A DNA stretch of 39,846 bases from an uncultured Acidobacteriota bacterium. Its GTDB lineage: Bacteria; Acidobacteriota; Terriglobia; Bryobacterales; Bryobacteraceae. Location of the stretch: the NCBI GenBank assembly GCA_902825945.1, contig CADECY010000089.1, positions 1-39,846 of the forward strand. Direction: 5' to 3'. Both the position numbers and the translations under genes were made by a program. Of the stretch, positions 16,520 to 24,649 are shown in pieces. Position 1 is the stretch's first letter; every line of letters starts with the position of its first letter. Below the pieces are notes generated by a model. It made no database searches, had not been told where the DNA came from, and was given only the letters and a program-made list of their open reading frames with translations.

Positions 16520-17389
16520 TCAGAGCCCCAGCTTCATCTCGTCGCGAACGTAGGCGAGCGCATGCCGGGCCGCTTGGTCAGCGGTCATACCGGCGATGCC
16601 GCCCCCTTCGAGTTCCACGAGCGCCCATCCGCGCCACTGGCGCTTGTTCAACGCCGCGGCGACACCCATGAGGTTCACAGCGCCGGCACCGAGCTTCACC
16701 TGCTTGCCGTCGCGATAGTCTCGAATGTGCAGGCCCGCGACCCGCATGTGGTATTCCGAGAGGAACGAGCTGGGGTCCTGTCCGGTCAGGCCTGAAGGCC
16801 CCACGTCGGCGACGATCGCGACTTCGTTCTGCCGGGTCTTCTCGGCGATCACGCGAAACTCCGCCCAGCCGCGCAGTGTCTCTTCGGTGTGGTTGTGGAC
16901 CGCGAGCTTCACGCCGTTTCCATTACAGATGCGGCCGAGTTCGGTCAGCGCTTCCGCCTTGCGATGGAAGTAGGCCTGGAGTTCGGCCCCCTCGAGTCCG
17001 CGTTGCGCGGCCGGGCTGAACACCACGAACCTTCCGCCAAGCGCCTTCGCACCCTTGGCCACGCGCGCGACATCGGCGCGAGCCTTTTCCAGCCCTGGCG
17101 CATCGTGGAGCCGGCCCCCGATATGCAGACCGAACAGCTCGAGTTTGCGATTGGCGATTTCTCCCTTCATCGCGGACGGATTTTCGAAGTCCTCCGCGAG
17201 ACACATCTGGTTCGTCTCGAAACCAGCGAACCCGGCCGAGGCAATGCTCGTGAGCGTGGAAAGCAGCCTCGCGCGATCCTTGACCGGAACGTAGTAGGAA
17301 CGCGTCTGGCAGCCGATGCGAACGCGGCTTTCCGCGGCGGGCAACGCGGCCGCGGCGGCACTGGAGATCACGAATTCGCGGCGATTCAT
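16520..17389 (-). CDS. Secreted sugar phosphate isomerase/epimerase-like TIM barrel
   Basis: A 289-aa protein of the AP-endonuclease-2 / xylose-isomerase-like TIM-barrel family. The N-terminus NRREFVISSAAAAALPAA is a Tat-type signal. The family pattern includes GFAGFETNQ, a helix-rich middle, VKLAVHNHTEE (metal-binding His), VAIVADVGPSG, VAGLHIRDYRDG and ALVELEG. Exported members are common in Acidobacteria and Planctomycetes and probably act on sugars. It follows anmK by 28 nt on the same strand and may be the last gene of the gdhA-mutS-anmK unit, although it also has a TATTCT box 7 nt before its ATG. Confidence 0.85.
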   Translation of the reverse strand: MNRREFVISSAAAAALPAAESRVRIGCQTRSYYVPVKDRARLLSTLTSIASAGFAGFETNQMCLAEDFENPSAMKGEIANRKLELFGLHIGGRLHDAPGLEKARADVARVAKGAKALGGRFVVFSPAAQRGLEGAELQAYFHRKAEALTELGRICNGNGVKLAVHNHTEETLRGWAEFRVIAEKTRQNEVAIVADVGPSGLTGQDPSSFLSEYHMRVAGLHIRDYRDGKQVKLGAGAVNLMGVAAALNKRQWRGWALVELEGGGIAGMTADQAARHALAYVRDEMKLGL

Positions 17390-17396
17390 CGCGAGT

Positions 17397-17402
17397 AGAA
17401 TA
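17397..17402 (-). promoter_or_regulatory. Candidate -10 box for TIM-barrel gene
   Basis: TATTCT on the minus strand ends 7 nt before the ATG at 17389; no Shine-Dalgarno is present. Confidence 0.4.
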
Positions 17403-17417
17403 CCACGCGGACTCGAA

Positions 17418-18551
17418 TCAGGCGGGCGAGATCTTGCCCAGGATCACGGGCCGCTTGGCACCAGTGGCCGATGGAAGGTTCGATGCGCGGCCCCGCGCCG
17501 TCTCATGCGCGAGCACCGCGAAGGCGACCGCTTCCTTCGCATCGGGATCGATCCCGAAATCGGCGGACGTACTGATCTCGACTCCGGAGAGCAGCTTGGC
17601 GAGATGGCCCATGAGCACGCGGTTGTGCAAACCGCCTCCGCACACGATGAGATCTTCCACGGACTGGCGCGGACGCACGAAGCGATCGATGGCACGCGCG
17701 ATCGTGGACGCGGTGAGATATGTAGCCGTGGCCACGAGATCGGCGATCGGCAATTTCGTCTCGAGCAGCATCGTCACGAACTCGGAGCCGTACTGTTCGC
17801 GCCCGGCCGATTTCGGCGGTTTGCGCGCGTAGTAGGGATCGTCGAGCAATCGGTCCACCAATTCGTTCGAAATCTCGCCCTGCGACGCCATGCGTCCACC
17901 CTTGTCGTAGCCCAGGCGGCCCTGGGTGGCGTGGGATACCAGTTGATCCATCACCATGTTGCCGGGGCCGGTATCGAACGCGATCACCTCATCAGGCATC
18001 GCGCCCGCGGGAATCGCGGTGAGATTCGCGATGCCGCCGATATTGAGTGCGACCCGCCCGCGGGTCTTGTGCCGGAAAAGCGCGAAATCCACGTAGGGAA
18101 CGAGTGGGGCTCCCTTGCCGCCAGCCGCCATATCACGAGTTCGGAAGTCGCTCACCACGGTGATGCCCGTGCGCTCCGCGAGGACGCTGCCATCGCCGAT
18201 CTGCAACGTGCTCGCGACACGGTGACGCGCGATCTCGGCGGGTGTGTCCTCATGAAAGATCGTCTGCCCGTGGCAACCGATCAGTTCGATCGAATCGAGC
18301 GGGATCTCATTGCGCAGACAGAGATCGCGCAATGCCTTGGCGTAGAGCTCCGGCAGCAGAAAGTGCAGCCGGCTGATCGACGAAGTGTGACAATCCGTGT
18401 TCGACACCGCGAGAATCGCCTCGCGCACCGCCTTCGGATACGGCGTCGTTCCATGCGCCACCACTTCGATTCCGCTCAACCGCGGAATATCGACGACGGC
18501 AACATCGATACCGTCGAGCGAGGTGCCCGACATGATGCCAGCGACTCTCAT
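17418..18551 (-). CDS. anmK: Anhydro-N-acetylmuramic acid kinase AnmK
   Basis: A 377-aa kinase. The N-terminal phosphate-binding sequence RVAGIMSGTSLDGIDVAVVDI and the later ALNIGGIANLT, AFDTGPGNMVMDQ and CGGGLHNRVLM are diagnostic for AnmK. It opens and phosphorylates 1,6-anhydroMurNAc to MurNAc-6-phosphate in peptidoglycan recycling, in the cytoplasm. Its ATG overlaps the mutS stop (ATGA, 18548-18551), an unusual pairing of wall recycling with mismatch repair. The length is normal for the family. The next gene on the strand is the TIM-barrel protein. Confidence 0.96.
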   Translation of the reverse strand: MRVAGIMSGTSLDGIDVAVVDIPRLSGIEVVAHGTTPYPKAVREAILAVSNTDCHTSSISRLHFLLPELYAKALRDLCLRNEIPLDSIELIGCHGQTIFHEDTPAEIARHRVASTLQIGDGSVLAERTGITVVSDFRTRDMAAGGKGAPLVPYVDFALFRHKTRGRVALNIGGIANLTAIPAGAMPDEVIAFDTGPGNMVMDQLVSHATQGRLGYDKGGRMASQGEISNELVDRLLDDPYYARKPPKSAGREQYGSEFVTMLLETKLPIADLVATATYLTASTIARAIDRFVRPRQSVEDLIVCGGGLHNRVLMGHLAKLLSGVEISTSADFGIDPDAKEAVAFAVLAHETARGRASNLPSATGAKRPVILGKISPA

Positions 18552-21133
18552 TGTCTCTTGAGCTCCTCTTGCAACTCAGCCAGAAGCTTCAGCGCTTCCA
18601 CCGGCCGCAGTTCATCGAGATTGATCGCGCGAATACGCCCCGCGATGTCGTATCCCACCGGTTCGAACAACTTGATCTGCAACGGACTCTCGCGCTTCCG
18701 CGAGCGCTTCGGCGTGAGTTCTTCCGTCACTTCGTGCTCGGCCTTCTCGTGGAACTCGAGCACTTCGCGCGCGCGCTCGATCACCGCGAAGGGCAACGCC
18801 GCCAGCCGCGCCACTTCGATACCGTAGCTGCGATCGGCCGAACCTGGCTCGACCTTCCGCAGGAAGATGATCTGGTCGCCGGCTTCCTTCACGGCGACAT
18901 GGAGGTTCGACACGCCATCCAGTTGCCCGGCGAGCTCGGTCAGTTCGTGATAGTGCGTCGCGAACAAGGTCTTGGCGCGGATCTTCTCGTGGATGTACTC
19001 GACCACGGCCCAGGCGAGAGCGAGCCCGTCATACGTCGCGGTTCCCCGCCCGATCTCGTCGAGCACGATGAAGCTGTTCGCCGTGGCCGTGTTCAGAATC
19101 GCCGCCGTCTCCGTCATCTCGACCATGAACGTCGAGCGGCCGCGCGCGAGATTGTCGGCCGCGCCGATGCGCGTGAACACCCGATCGACGAGCGGCAAGG
19201 TCGCGGCCCGCGCGGGCACGAACGAGCCCAATTGCGCGAGGATCAGGATCAACGCGGCCTGTCGGAGGTAGGTGGATTTCCCGCCCATGTTCGGACCCGT
19301 TATGATCGCCAGGAATTTGCCCTTCGCGTCGAGAAAGATATCGTTGGGAATGAAGCGCGAGCCTTCGCGTTCGGCGAGCTTTTCGATCACCGGATGCCGG
19401 CCCGCGAGTACACGAATCTCGCCCGACTCCGAAAACGCAGGCCGCGCGAAGCCGAGCAGCGCGGCGGTCTCGGCGAGCGCACCGTAGACATCGAGTTCGG
19501 CGATCGCGCCGGCGGCCTGGCGGATTCGCGTGGCCTGCGCCGCCGCCGCGGTGCGGAGTCCGGTGAAGATCTCCTTCTCGATGTCGAGCATCTTGGCCTC
19601 GGCGTCGAGCACCTTGCTTTCGAGTTCTTTCAGTTCGGGCGTCGTGAAACGCTCGGCGCCCACGAGCGTCTGCTTGCGCTCGTAGTCCGCGGGGGCGAGA
19701 TGCAGGTTCGCTTTGGAAATCTCGAGGTAGTAGCCGAAAACGTTGTTGAAGCGAATTTTCAGAGACGCGATGCCGGTGCGGGTTCTCTCGCGTGTTTCGA
19801 TATCGGCGATGTACTTGCGCGAATTGCGGCTGATGTCGCGCAGTTCGTCGAGCCGCGCATCGAAACCATCGCGGATCGTGCCGCCGTCGGCGAGGTTCAC
19901 GGGAGGCTCTTCGGCCAGTGCACCGAGCACGGCATCGCGAACGTCCGCCACTTCGTCCATCCGTTCGTGGACTTGCCGCAATCGCCCGCATTGGGTGGCC
20001 CGCAACCCCTCGCGCAGCACCGGAACCTTCGCGAGCGAACGTCCGAGCGCGAGCAGTTCGCGCGGCGTCGCGGTGCCGAGCGTCACCTTGGCGAGCAACC
20101 GCTCGATGTCCATGATCTCGCCGAGCGTCTTGCGCAAACTCGCGCGCAGGATCGTTTGCGAGAGCAGTTCCGCAACCGCGTCAAGCCGCGTTTCGATTTC
20201 GGCGCGGTCGATCGACGGACGCAGCAGACGCTGCCGCATCAGGCGCCCGCCCATGCCCGTGGCGGTGCGATCGAGCACGCTCAACAACGTGACTTCTCGG
20301 CTCTCGCCGGCGAATAGCGGTTCGACCAGTTCGAGATTGCGGATCGTCACCGCATCGAGCATCATCGAGTCCGCCCGTTCCGTGTAGGCAGGCCGGTCTA
20401 GATGATCGAGCGCCGAGCGCTGCGTGTCCCGCAGATAGTGCAAAATCGCGCCGGCGGCACCGACGGCGAGGGGCTTGTGCGCGAGTCCGCAGCCATCGAG
20501 GCTCAACAGGCGGAAATGCTCCTTGAGAAGACGGTCCGCGTAGTCGAACGAGAATTGCCAGCCTTCGACCGCGGTCCGAACACCGGGCAGGCGCAGGGAA
20601 TCATCGGACGAGAGCACTTCGCGCACATTCAGCGACTCGAGAAGCCCGTTCACTTCCGCGAGCGCCATCTCGGCCGCGCGGAACTCGCCAGTCGAGATGT
20701 CGACCCAGGCAACGCCAGCGCGATCAGCGGATCGTGTCACCGCACCGAGGTAGTTGTTCTCGTGGGGACGCAGCATCGTGGCGTCGGTAGCCGTGCCGGG
20801 CGTAACGATGCGAGTGAGTTCGCGGCGCACGAGCTTCTTGCCTGGGCCCGCTTCCTCGGTCTGATCGCAGATCGCGACGCGATAGCCTTTGTTGACCAAT
20901 CGCGCAACGTAGCCCTCGTGGGAATGGTGCGGCACGCCGGCCATCGGGATCGGCTCGCCTTTTTCCTTGTTGCGGGAAGTGAGCGTGATCTCGAGTTCGC
21001 GCGAGGCGATGACGGCATCCTCGTAGAACAACTCGTAAAAGTCGCCGAGCCGGAACATCAGCAGCGCGTTCGGAACGTTCTGCTTGATCGTCTGATATTG
21101 CCGCATCAGCGGCGTCGAAGCTTCCACGCTCAT
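18548..21133 (-). CDS. mutS: DNA mismatch repair protein MutS
   Basis: An 861-aa MutS of standard length. The mismatch-reading Phe-x-Glu motif is in RLGDFYELFYEDA near residue 33. The core and clamp contain NVFGYYLEISKANLHLAP. The ATPase has Walker A GPNMGGKST (around 612-620) and the Walker B/signature DEIGRGTATYDGLALAWA, followed by ATHYHELTELA. The C-terminus has the helix-turn-helix tail. It recognises mismatches with MutL (not in this window). Its start codon overlaps the gdhA stop by one base (TGATG at 21131-21135), and its stop overlaps anmK. Confidence 0.97.
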   Translation of the reverse strand: MSVEASTPLMRQYQTIKQNVPNALLMFRLGDFYELFYEDAVIASRELEITLTSRNKEKGEPIPMAGVPHHSHEGYVARLVNKGYRVAICDQTEEAGPGKKLVRRELTRIVTPGTATDATMLRPHENNYLGAVTRSADRAGVAWVDISTGEFRAAEMALAEVNGLLESLNVREVLSSDDSLRLPGVRTAVEGWQFSFDYADRLLKEHFRLLSLDGCGLAHKPLAVGAAGAILHYLRDTQRSALDHLDRPAYTERADSMMLDAVTIRNLELVEPLFAGESREVTLLSVLDRTATGMGGRLMRQRLLRPSIDRAEIETRLDAVAELLSQTILRASLRKTLGEIMDIERLLAKVTLGTATPRELLALGRSLAKVPVLREGLRATQCGRLRQVHERMDEVADVRDAVLGALAEEPPVNLADGGTIRDGFDARLDELRDISRNSRKYIADIETRERTRTGIASLKIRFNNVFGYYLEISKANLHLAPADYERKQTLVGAERFTTPELKELESKVLDAEAKMLDIEKEIFTGLRTAAAAQATRIRQAAGAIAELDVYGALAETAALLGFARPAFSESGEIRVLAGRHPVIEKLAEREGSRFIPNDIFLDAKGKFLAIITGPNMGGKSTYLRQAALILILAQLGSFVPARAATLPLVDRVFTRIGAADNLARGRSTFMVEMTETAAILNTATANSFIVLDEIGRGTATYDGLALAWAVVEYIHEKIRAKTLFATHYHELTELAGQLDGVSNLHVAVKEAGDQIIFLRKVEPGSADRSYGIEVARLAALPFAVIERAREVLEFHEKAEHEVTEELTPKRSRKRESPLQIKLFEPVGYDIAGRIRAINLDELRPVEALKLLAELQEELKRQ

Positions 21134-22404
21134 CAGGCGTAGAGGCCCCGCAGCTTGATCGCGAACGAAACACGGTCAAGCGCGACCATGTACGCGGCGA
21201 GGCGATTGTGCGCCTTGTGCGTCTCGCTGTACTTGACCACATCCTTGAAGCTGTTCACCATGATCTCTTCGAGGCGCGTATTCACCAGATCCTCGTTCCA
21301 GAAGAAGCCCTGCCGATCCTGCACCCACTCGAAGTAGGACACCGTGACACCGCCGGCGTTGGCCAAAATGTCGGGGATCACGAAGACACCTTTGTCCGCG
21401 AGAATCCTGTCGGCTGGCGGAGTCGTGGGGCCGTTCGCGCCTTCGCAGATGATCTTGCAGTTCAGCTTCGGCGCGGTTTGCGACGTGATGACACCTTCCT
21501 TGGCCGCGGGCAACAACACATCGCACGGCAGATAGAGAGCCTCGTCGCGATCGATCGTGTCGCCACCCGCGAACTCGGCGATCGATCCGGTCTGCTTGCG
21601 ATGCTGCATCAGTGCCTCGATATCGAGACCCTTCGCATTGTGCACCGCGGCATCCCATTCGATGATGCCGGTGATCTTGAATCCGCGCTTCGACATCAGG
21701 CGCGCCGCCATTCCGCCGACATTGCCGAATCCCTGAATGACCACCGAAGTCTCCTCGGGTTTCATCCCGAACCTTTCGAGCGCCTGTAGCGTCACGATCA
21801 TGCAGCCCCGGCCAGTGGCTTCCGGCCGCCCGCGCGATCCGCCGAGGTCGAGGGGCTTGCCGGTTACGACGCCGGTGACAGTCTGCCGCATGTGCATCGA
21901 GTAGGTATCCATCAACCACGCCATCACTTGCTCGTTCGTGTTCATGTCAGGCGCCGGGACGTCCTTCTCCGGTCCAATGAACTCGATAATCTCCGCCGTG
22001 TAGCGGCGCGTGAGACGCTCGAGTTCGCCCGGCGAAAGGATCTGCGGTTCGCAGATGACACCACCCTTCGCGCCGCCATAGGGAATGTTGACGACGGCGC
22101 ATTTCCACGTCATCCAACTCGCGAGCGCGCGGACCTCTTCCAGGGTCACATCCGGCGCATAGCGGATTCCGCCTTTGCCAGGGCCCCGGGCGATCGAGTG
22201 CTGCACTCGATATCCCGTGAAAACTTCGATCCGGCCGTCATCGAGCAGGACCGGAACGTAGACCGTAATCTCGCGCGAAGGGCTGCGGAGGATCTTGCGG
22301 ATCCCTTCGTCCATGTTCAAGCGGCCGGCGGCTTCGTTGAAGCGAGCATCGGCGGCGAGCCATGGATTCAACTCCTTGGCCATTGCTGGATCAGACGTTG
22401 ACAT
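21133..22404 (-). CDS. gdhA: Glu/Leu/Phe/Val dehydrogenase, probable glutamate dehydrogenase
   Basis: A 423-aa dehydrogenase. The catalytic region shows GYRVQHSIARGPGKGGIRY and VNIPYGGAKGGV with the active lysines, then DVPAPDMNT. The Rossmann part has VVIQGFGNVGG and CEGANGPTTP. These fit catabolic NAD-linked glutamate dehydrogenases. The start is ATG 22404, with GAGGA 5 nt upstream; the open frame reaches back to 22515, but those residues look non-coding. GATAAT lies just before the ribosome binding site. It heads the gdhA-mutS-anmK unit and is divergent from the BNR gene. Leucine/valine specificity is less likely but not excluded. Confidence 0.93.
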   Translation of the reverse strand: MSTSDPAMAKELNPWLAADARFNEAAGRLNMDEGIRKILRSPSREITVYVPVLLDDGRIEVFTGYRVQHSIARGPGKGGIRYAPDVTLEEVRALASWMTWKCAVVNIPYGGAKGGVICEPQILSPGELERLTRRYTAEIIEFIGPEKDVPAPDMNTNEQVMAWLMDTYSMHMRQTVTGVVTGKPLDLGGSRGRPEATGRGCMIVTLQALERFGMKPEETSVVIQGFGNVGGMAARLMSKRGFKITGIIEWDAAVHNAKGLDIEALMQHRKQTGSIAEFAGGDTIDRDEALYLPCDVLLPAAKEGVITSQTAPKLNCKIICEGANGPTTPPADRILADKGVFVIPDILANAGGVTVSYFEWVQDRQGFFWNEDLVNTRLEEIMVNSFKDVVKYSETHKAHNRLAAYMVALDRVSFAIKLRGLYA

Positions 22405-22460
22405 GTGTGTCCTCATTATCGCGCGGTGGACCGGGATCGGGGCTCCAGGGCCGTTGCGGG

Positions 22461-22466
22461 TAAAAT
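22461..22466 (+). promoter_or_regulatory. Candidate -10 box for leaderless BNR gene
   Basis: TAAAAT lies exactly 6 nt before the TTG start at 22473, which has no Shine-Dalgarno. Confidence 0.45.
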
Positions 22467-22472
22467 GGCTCC

Positions 22473-23669
22473 TTGAACCGCCGTCAGTTTCTTCATTCGG
22501 CTCTGGCCACGACAACCTGGGCTCAACCGGCCCCGCTGATTTCCGGCGTGGAGCAGACCAGCTTCTGGGAGAACATCGATGGCTCCCGTCAGACCTGGTT
22601 CCACCCGCGAATCTGTCGCATCCCCGGACCTCGGCCCGTGCTCCTGATGACGCTCCAGGGAATCACGGGCTCCGACTACTTCCATCCGGTCCAGTGGTCG
22701 GAATCACGCGAACTCGGCCGGACCTGGAGCGATCCGAAACCAGTGCCGGACATGGGCCGCCACCCCGGTCCGGACGGACTCGATGAAGGCTACTGCGATA
22801 CGGTCCCCGAGTATCACGAGCCGACGCGCACCGTGATCGCGATGGCGCACAATGTCTATTACAAGAACGGCAAGCTCGCGCGGCCGAACGACCAGCGCTG
22901 GCCCGTCTACTGCGTGCGCTCCGCAAACGGAACGTGGGGGAATGTCCGAAAGCTCGAGTGGAGCGATCCTGACGCGACGGCCATCTACACGTCGAATTGC
23001 TCGCAACGCGTAACGCTGCCCGATGGCGATGTTCTGGTTCCGCTCTCGCATGGGCCCTCCGGAAGGCTCGACCGGGGAGTGACCGTGGTCCGCTGCGGAT
23101 TCGACGGCGAGACGATGCGGGTCAAGGCACGTGGCAATACGCTGCGATTGAGCGTGGGGCGCGGACTGCTCGAACCTTCGCTCGCTACGTTCGATGGCGC
23201 AATCTACATGACGATTCGCGCCGAGAACGGACAGGGCTTCGTGACGCGCTCGCGCGATGGGCTCGACTGGTCACCGATGGTCCCCTGGCAGTTCGACGAC
23301 GGCGAACCGGCCGGGATGTCGACGACACAGCAGCGCTGGCTTCCACACAGCGACGGGCTCCTGCTCGTCTACACCCGCCGTGATGCCTCCAACACGAAGG
23401 TGATGCGCTGGCGGGCGCCGTTGTGGGTGAGCGAGGTGGACACGAAGAAACTCGCGCTGAAGCGATCGACCGAGCGCATCGCGATTCCGATGAACACGGA
23501 CGGCGTTCGCAACGCGGCGGAGGTCGAACATCAAGGCAACTTCCACACCACCGCGATCTCGGCGAACGAGTCGCTGATCAGCACAGGCACCGTGGTTCCG
23601 TACAAATGGACCGGCGCGGTTCGGATCGCGAGAGTCCGGTGGCGTTCGCCGAACCGGCTGATCGGGTGA
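22473..23669 (+). CDS. Secreted BNR/sialidase-fold protein
   Basis: A 398-aa exported protein. A TTG start is required because it alone gives the Tat-type signal NRRQFLHSALATTTWAQ. Sialidase-superfamily features include the Arg-containing WFHPRICRIPG near the N-terminus, Asp-box-like SRELGRTWSD and SRDGLDWSP, and LLEPSLATFDGAIYMTIRAENG. These resemble exo-alpha-sialidase-like propeller proteins often found with glycan-degrading genes. A specific substrate cannot be read. It is divergent from gdhA and ends 4 nt from the convergent galE stop. Confidence 0.85.
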   Translation: MNRRQFLHSALATTTWAQPAPLISGVEQTSFWENIDGSRQTWFHPRICRIPGPRPVLLMTLQGITGSDYFHPVQWSESRELGRTWSDPKPVPDMGRHPGPDGLDEGYCDTVPEYHEPTRTVIAMAHNVYYKNGKLARPNDQRWPVYCVRSANGTWGNVRKLEWSDPDATAIYTSNCSQRVTLPDGDVLVPLSHGPSGRLDRGVTVVRCGFDGETMRVKARGNTLRLSVGRGLLEPSLATFDGAIYMTIRAENGQGFVTRSRDGLDWSPMVPWQFDDGEPAGMSTTQQRWLPHSDGLLLVYTRRDASNTKVMRWRAPLWVSEVDTKKLALKRSTERIAIPMNTDGVRNAAEVEHQGNFHTTAISANESLISTGTVVPYKWTGAVRIARVRWRSPNRLIG

Positions 23670-23673
23670 AGAT

Positions 23674-24645
23674 CTAACGGGCGCGGCTGTACCAGCGCCA
23701 TGCCGTGGCAACGATTTCGTCGATGCTCGAGTGCGTTGGGGTCCAGCCGAGCAGTTCGCGGGCACGGGTCGAGTCGGCAACGAGCGAGGCGGGATCCCCC
23801 TCGCGGCGGGACTTTTCGACAACCGGAACAGGTCTGCCCACGACACGTTCGACCGCCCGCAGCACTTCCCGAACACTGAACCCGGATCCGGTACCGAGAT
23901 TGGCGGTGAAGCTTTGGCTCGAGCGTTGCAGATGCTTCAGCGCGAGCACGTGCGCGTGGGCGAGATCGGTGACGTGAATGTAGTCTCGGATGCAGGTTCC
24001 ATCAGGCGTCGGATAATCGGTCCCGAACAAGTCGAGGTGCGCGCGTTTTCCGGCCGCCGCGGCCAGCGCGAGCGGCACCAGATGCGTTTCCGGTTCATGA
24101 TCCTCCCCGGTCTCGCCATCAGGATCGGCACCCGCGGCATTGAAGTAACGCAGCCGCGCCGAGGCAATGCCGTGGCAGGTATCGAACCACGCAAGCATCC
24201 GCTCCACCATCAGCTTGGTCTCGCCGTAGGCGCTCACCGGGCGATACGGATGATCCTCCGCGATCGGAACCGTCTCCGGATCTCCGTAGACCGCCGCGGT
24301 CGAGGAGAAGACGATGCTTCGCACACCCGCCGCAACCATCGCCTCGAGGAGGTTGAGCGTATTGGCGACATTGTTGCGGAAGTACCTCACCGGCTCCTTC
24401 ATCGACTCGCCAACGGCGATGTAGGCGGCGAAATGGATCACACCTTCGATCGAATACCCGGCGAACACGCGCCGCAAGGCATCGCGATCGGCGAGATCGG
24501 CCTTGATCAGAGGACCCCAGCGGACCGCGTCCTCATGGCCCTTCTCGAGGCTATCGAACACGACCGGCGTGTATCCGGCGGCCGCCAGCGCCTTGGCGGT
24601 GTGGCTGCCAATGTAACCCGCTCCACCGGCGACGAGGACATTCAT
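23674..24645 (-). CDS. galE: UDP-glucose 4-epimerase GalE
   Basis: A 323-aa extended SDR. The NAD site is VLVAGGAGYIGSHTAKAL. Catalytic residues lie in FSSTAAVYGD and SAYGETK, followed by the GalE-specific LRYFNAAGADPDGE and GTCIRDYIHVTDLA. It interconverts UDP-glucose and UDP-galactose for sugar use and envelope polysaccharides. It starts 4 nt after the purA stop, so the two are probably co-transcribed, and ends 4 nt from the convergent BNR gene. Confidence 0.96.
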   Translation of the reverse strand: MNVLVAGGAGYIGSHTAKALAAAGYTPVVFDSLEKGHEDAVRWGPLIKADLADRDALRRVFAGYSIEGVIHFAAYIAVGESMKEPVRYFRNNVANTLNLLEAMVAAGVRSIVFSSTAAVYGDPETVPIAEDHPYRPVSAYGETKLMVERMLAWFDTCHGIASARLRYFNAAGADPDGETGEDHEPETHLVPLALAAAAGKRAHLDLFGTDYPTPDGTCIRDYIHVTDLAHAHVLALKHLQRSSQSFTANLGTGSGFSVREVLRAVERVVGRPVPVVEKSRREGDPASLVADSTRARELLGWTPTHSSIDEIVATAWRWYSRAR

Positions 24646-24649
24646 CCGG

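Noticed and set aside
18551..20317. 588-codon open frame antisense to mutS
   Set aside because: MutS on the other strand is complete and unmistakable; the antisense product is Arg/His-rich with no domain. Long antisense frames are expected at this GC content.
22405..22515. Longer N-terminus of glutamate dehydrogenase
   Set aside because: ATG 22404 has its own GAGGA ribosome binding site, and the added residues overlap the divergent promoter region.
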